Source: UBA6120 sp964495145 (GTDB lineage: Bacteria > Bacillota_I > Bacilli_A > RFN20 > CAG-826). From it: a stretch of 6,630 bases of DNA. The stretch is from NCBI GenBank assembly GCA_964495145.1, contig CAZBUP010000047.1, forward strand, positions 1-6,630, written 5' to 3'. The stretch's first letter is position 1. Every line of letters begins with the position of its first letter. Shown here piece by piece: positions 6,578 to 6,630 of this stretch. Under the pieces are notes generated by a model, which did not search any database, was not told where the DNA came from, and was given only the letters and a program-made list of their open reading frames with translations. The position numbers and the translations under genes are program-made.

Positions 6578-6630
6578 ATGAAAAAAACCGCCATCATCTA
6601 TTCGATACTGGCTTTGATGCTGCTGAGTTC
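6578..6630 (+). CDS. Start of a probable secreted protein or lipoprotein, cut by the window's right edge
   Basis: Only 17 complete codons are visible. They encode MKKTAIIYSILALMLLS, followed by a serine codon determined by its first two bases (TC). Two lysines followed by a hydrophobic run of about 14 residues are the n- and h-regions of a Sec signal peptide. An ending such as LLSS could lead into a lipobox if the next residue were cysteine, but that base lies outside the window. A good ribosome binding site (6564-6571) and a plausible promoter (6517-6545) support a real start. The gene follows the transporter pair by 128 bp and may belong functionally with it, for example as an accessory or substrate protein, but its own promoter suggests separate control. 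The product cannot be identified from what is visible. Confidence 0.7.
   Translation, partial: MKKTAIIYSILALMLLS

Noticed and set aside
1..6630. CRISPR arrays, tRNA or rRNA genes, insertion sequences or attachment sites
   Set aside because: No regularly spaced repeats, RNA-gene signatures, transposase-like frames or terminal inverted repeats were seen. The window is almost wholly filled by the five genes.

Overview
The window carries four genes and the first codons of a fifth, all on the + strand, with almost no spare DNA. The organism is most likely a member of the Bacillota or a near relative such as the Mycoplasmatota. The main evidence is a DUF951 (YyzM-type) gene, a family I know chiefly from those lineages, supported by an AGGAG-like Shine-Dalgarno use, a TTG start and compact overlapping genes. 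Base composition looks close to half G+C by eye, and TGA appears to act as a stop, so the standard (code 11) table fits. A finer placement cannot be supported.

Region 1 (1-1642) is the 3' part of fhs, formate-tetrahydrofolate ligase, cut by the window's left edge. It overlaps by 7 bp a 77-residue DUF951 protein with conserved Cys/His positions. A compact hairpin followed by a T run sits on the DUF951 stop codon and looks like an intrinsic terminator.

Region 2 (1661-6449) is a two-gene ABC transporter operon whose genes overlap by 8 bp. Each protein fuses an intact LolD/MacB-type ATPase to a four-helix FtsX-type permease, with a large extracytoplasmic domain between helices 1 and 2. The two probably form a heterodimer of the type VII (MacB-like, mechanotransmission) class. 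The first protein has an extracytoplasmic domain of about 260 residues. The second has about 510, and it reads like two copies of the module present once in the first. No substrate can be assigned.

Region 3 (6450-6630) is a 128-bp gap with a hairpin, a plausible promoter and a good ribosome binding site. It is followed by the start of a protein with a signal-peptide-like N terminus that runs off the right edge.

The point most worth a second look is the junction at 1630-1663. One hairpin carries the DUF951 stop codon in its loop, the transporter's Shine-Dalgarno sequence in its 3' arm and the terminator T run, immediately before the transporter's TTG start. Transporter expression may therefore depend on what the upstream ribosome does there.
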